DNA of 64,000 nt from Metridium senile (taxonomy: Eukaryota; Cnidaria; Anthozoa; Actiniaria; Metridiidae), in the NCBI GenBank assembly GCA_949775045.1, contig OX459107.1, forward strand, positions 8,610,750 to 8,674,749, read 5' to 3'. The translations under genes were made by a program, and so were the position numbers. Positions 63,756-64,000 of this stretch are shown here, piece by piece (the first letter of the stretch is position 1; every line of letters starts with the position of its first letter). Below the pieces are notes generated by a model, which was not told where the DNA came from, made no database searches, and worked only from the letters and a program-made list of their open reading frames with translations.

Positions 63756-64000
63756 GTATGTATAACAATTTGAATATAATAGTCTATGTAGTTCAATCTC
63801 CATTTATCTTGAAGACATAGAAAACGAGGCAGCATATTTTATTGAGTTGTGGAGCATGCAGGAATTTTAAAAAGACAAGAGAAGTGTTAGGAGAAGCATG
63901 ACACATTTTGGAGTGCTTCTCATCACTTCTCGAGTCTTCACAAGTGCCCTATAACTTGGTAGAGTGTGCAATTTATATCAATTATGTTATAATACATGCA

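Overview
The window is eukaryotic nuclear DNA, most likely from an anthozoan cnidarian (sea anemone or coral). Genes are split by GT-AG introns, coding density is low, and introns are packed with microsatellites and inverted-repeat transposons. The cnidarian assignment rests on a tandem cluster resembling the coral skeletal organic matrix protein USOMP5 (PAN/apple + EGF + fibrinogen-like C-terminal domain). The species cannot be named from the sequence.

Layout. (1) 1-28060: three plus-strand USOMP5-like secreted-protein genes in tandem. Gene A (145-2902) is cut by the window edge. Gene B (6752-13289) and gene C (16383-28060) are complete, with open frames of 360 and 391 residues. The last intron of gene C contains a 4.0-kb DNA transposon (23151-27151) with a 6-bp target duplication, very long inverted termini built from a 12-bp tandem repeat, and an open DDE-integrase gene on the minus strand. 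(2) 29254-32182: NTPCR (THEP1-type NTPase), plus strand, five exons. (3) 32767-56671: CFAP206, an axonemal radial-spoke protein, minus strand, 17 exons and 624 residues. Its introns hold a 1.7-kb palindrome, three TTAA-flanked elements, kilobase-scale GAT-rich satellites and a 36-bp minisatellite. (4) 56974-63755: TAPT1, plus strand, 12 exons visible, continuing past the window. CFAP206 and TAPT1 are head to head with about 300 bp between start codons; an RFX/X-box-like site lies in that gap. NTPCR and CFAP206 converge.

All exon boundaries were derived by hand from splice sites, reading phase and family similarity. In every complete gene the exon lengths sum to a multiple of three. The three housekeeping genes are functionally unrelated. 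The USOMP5-like cluster is a family expansion; A and B are the closest pair, sharing intron sequence as well as exons.

The most unusual material is repetitive. It includes a pure 216-copy hexamer array with two sharp sequence switches, a higher-order satellite, an element whose inverted repeats are minisatellites, an insertion with its empty site preserved next door, and a transposon end that supplies part of a splice donor.
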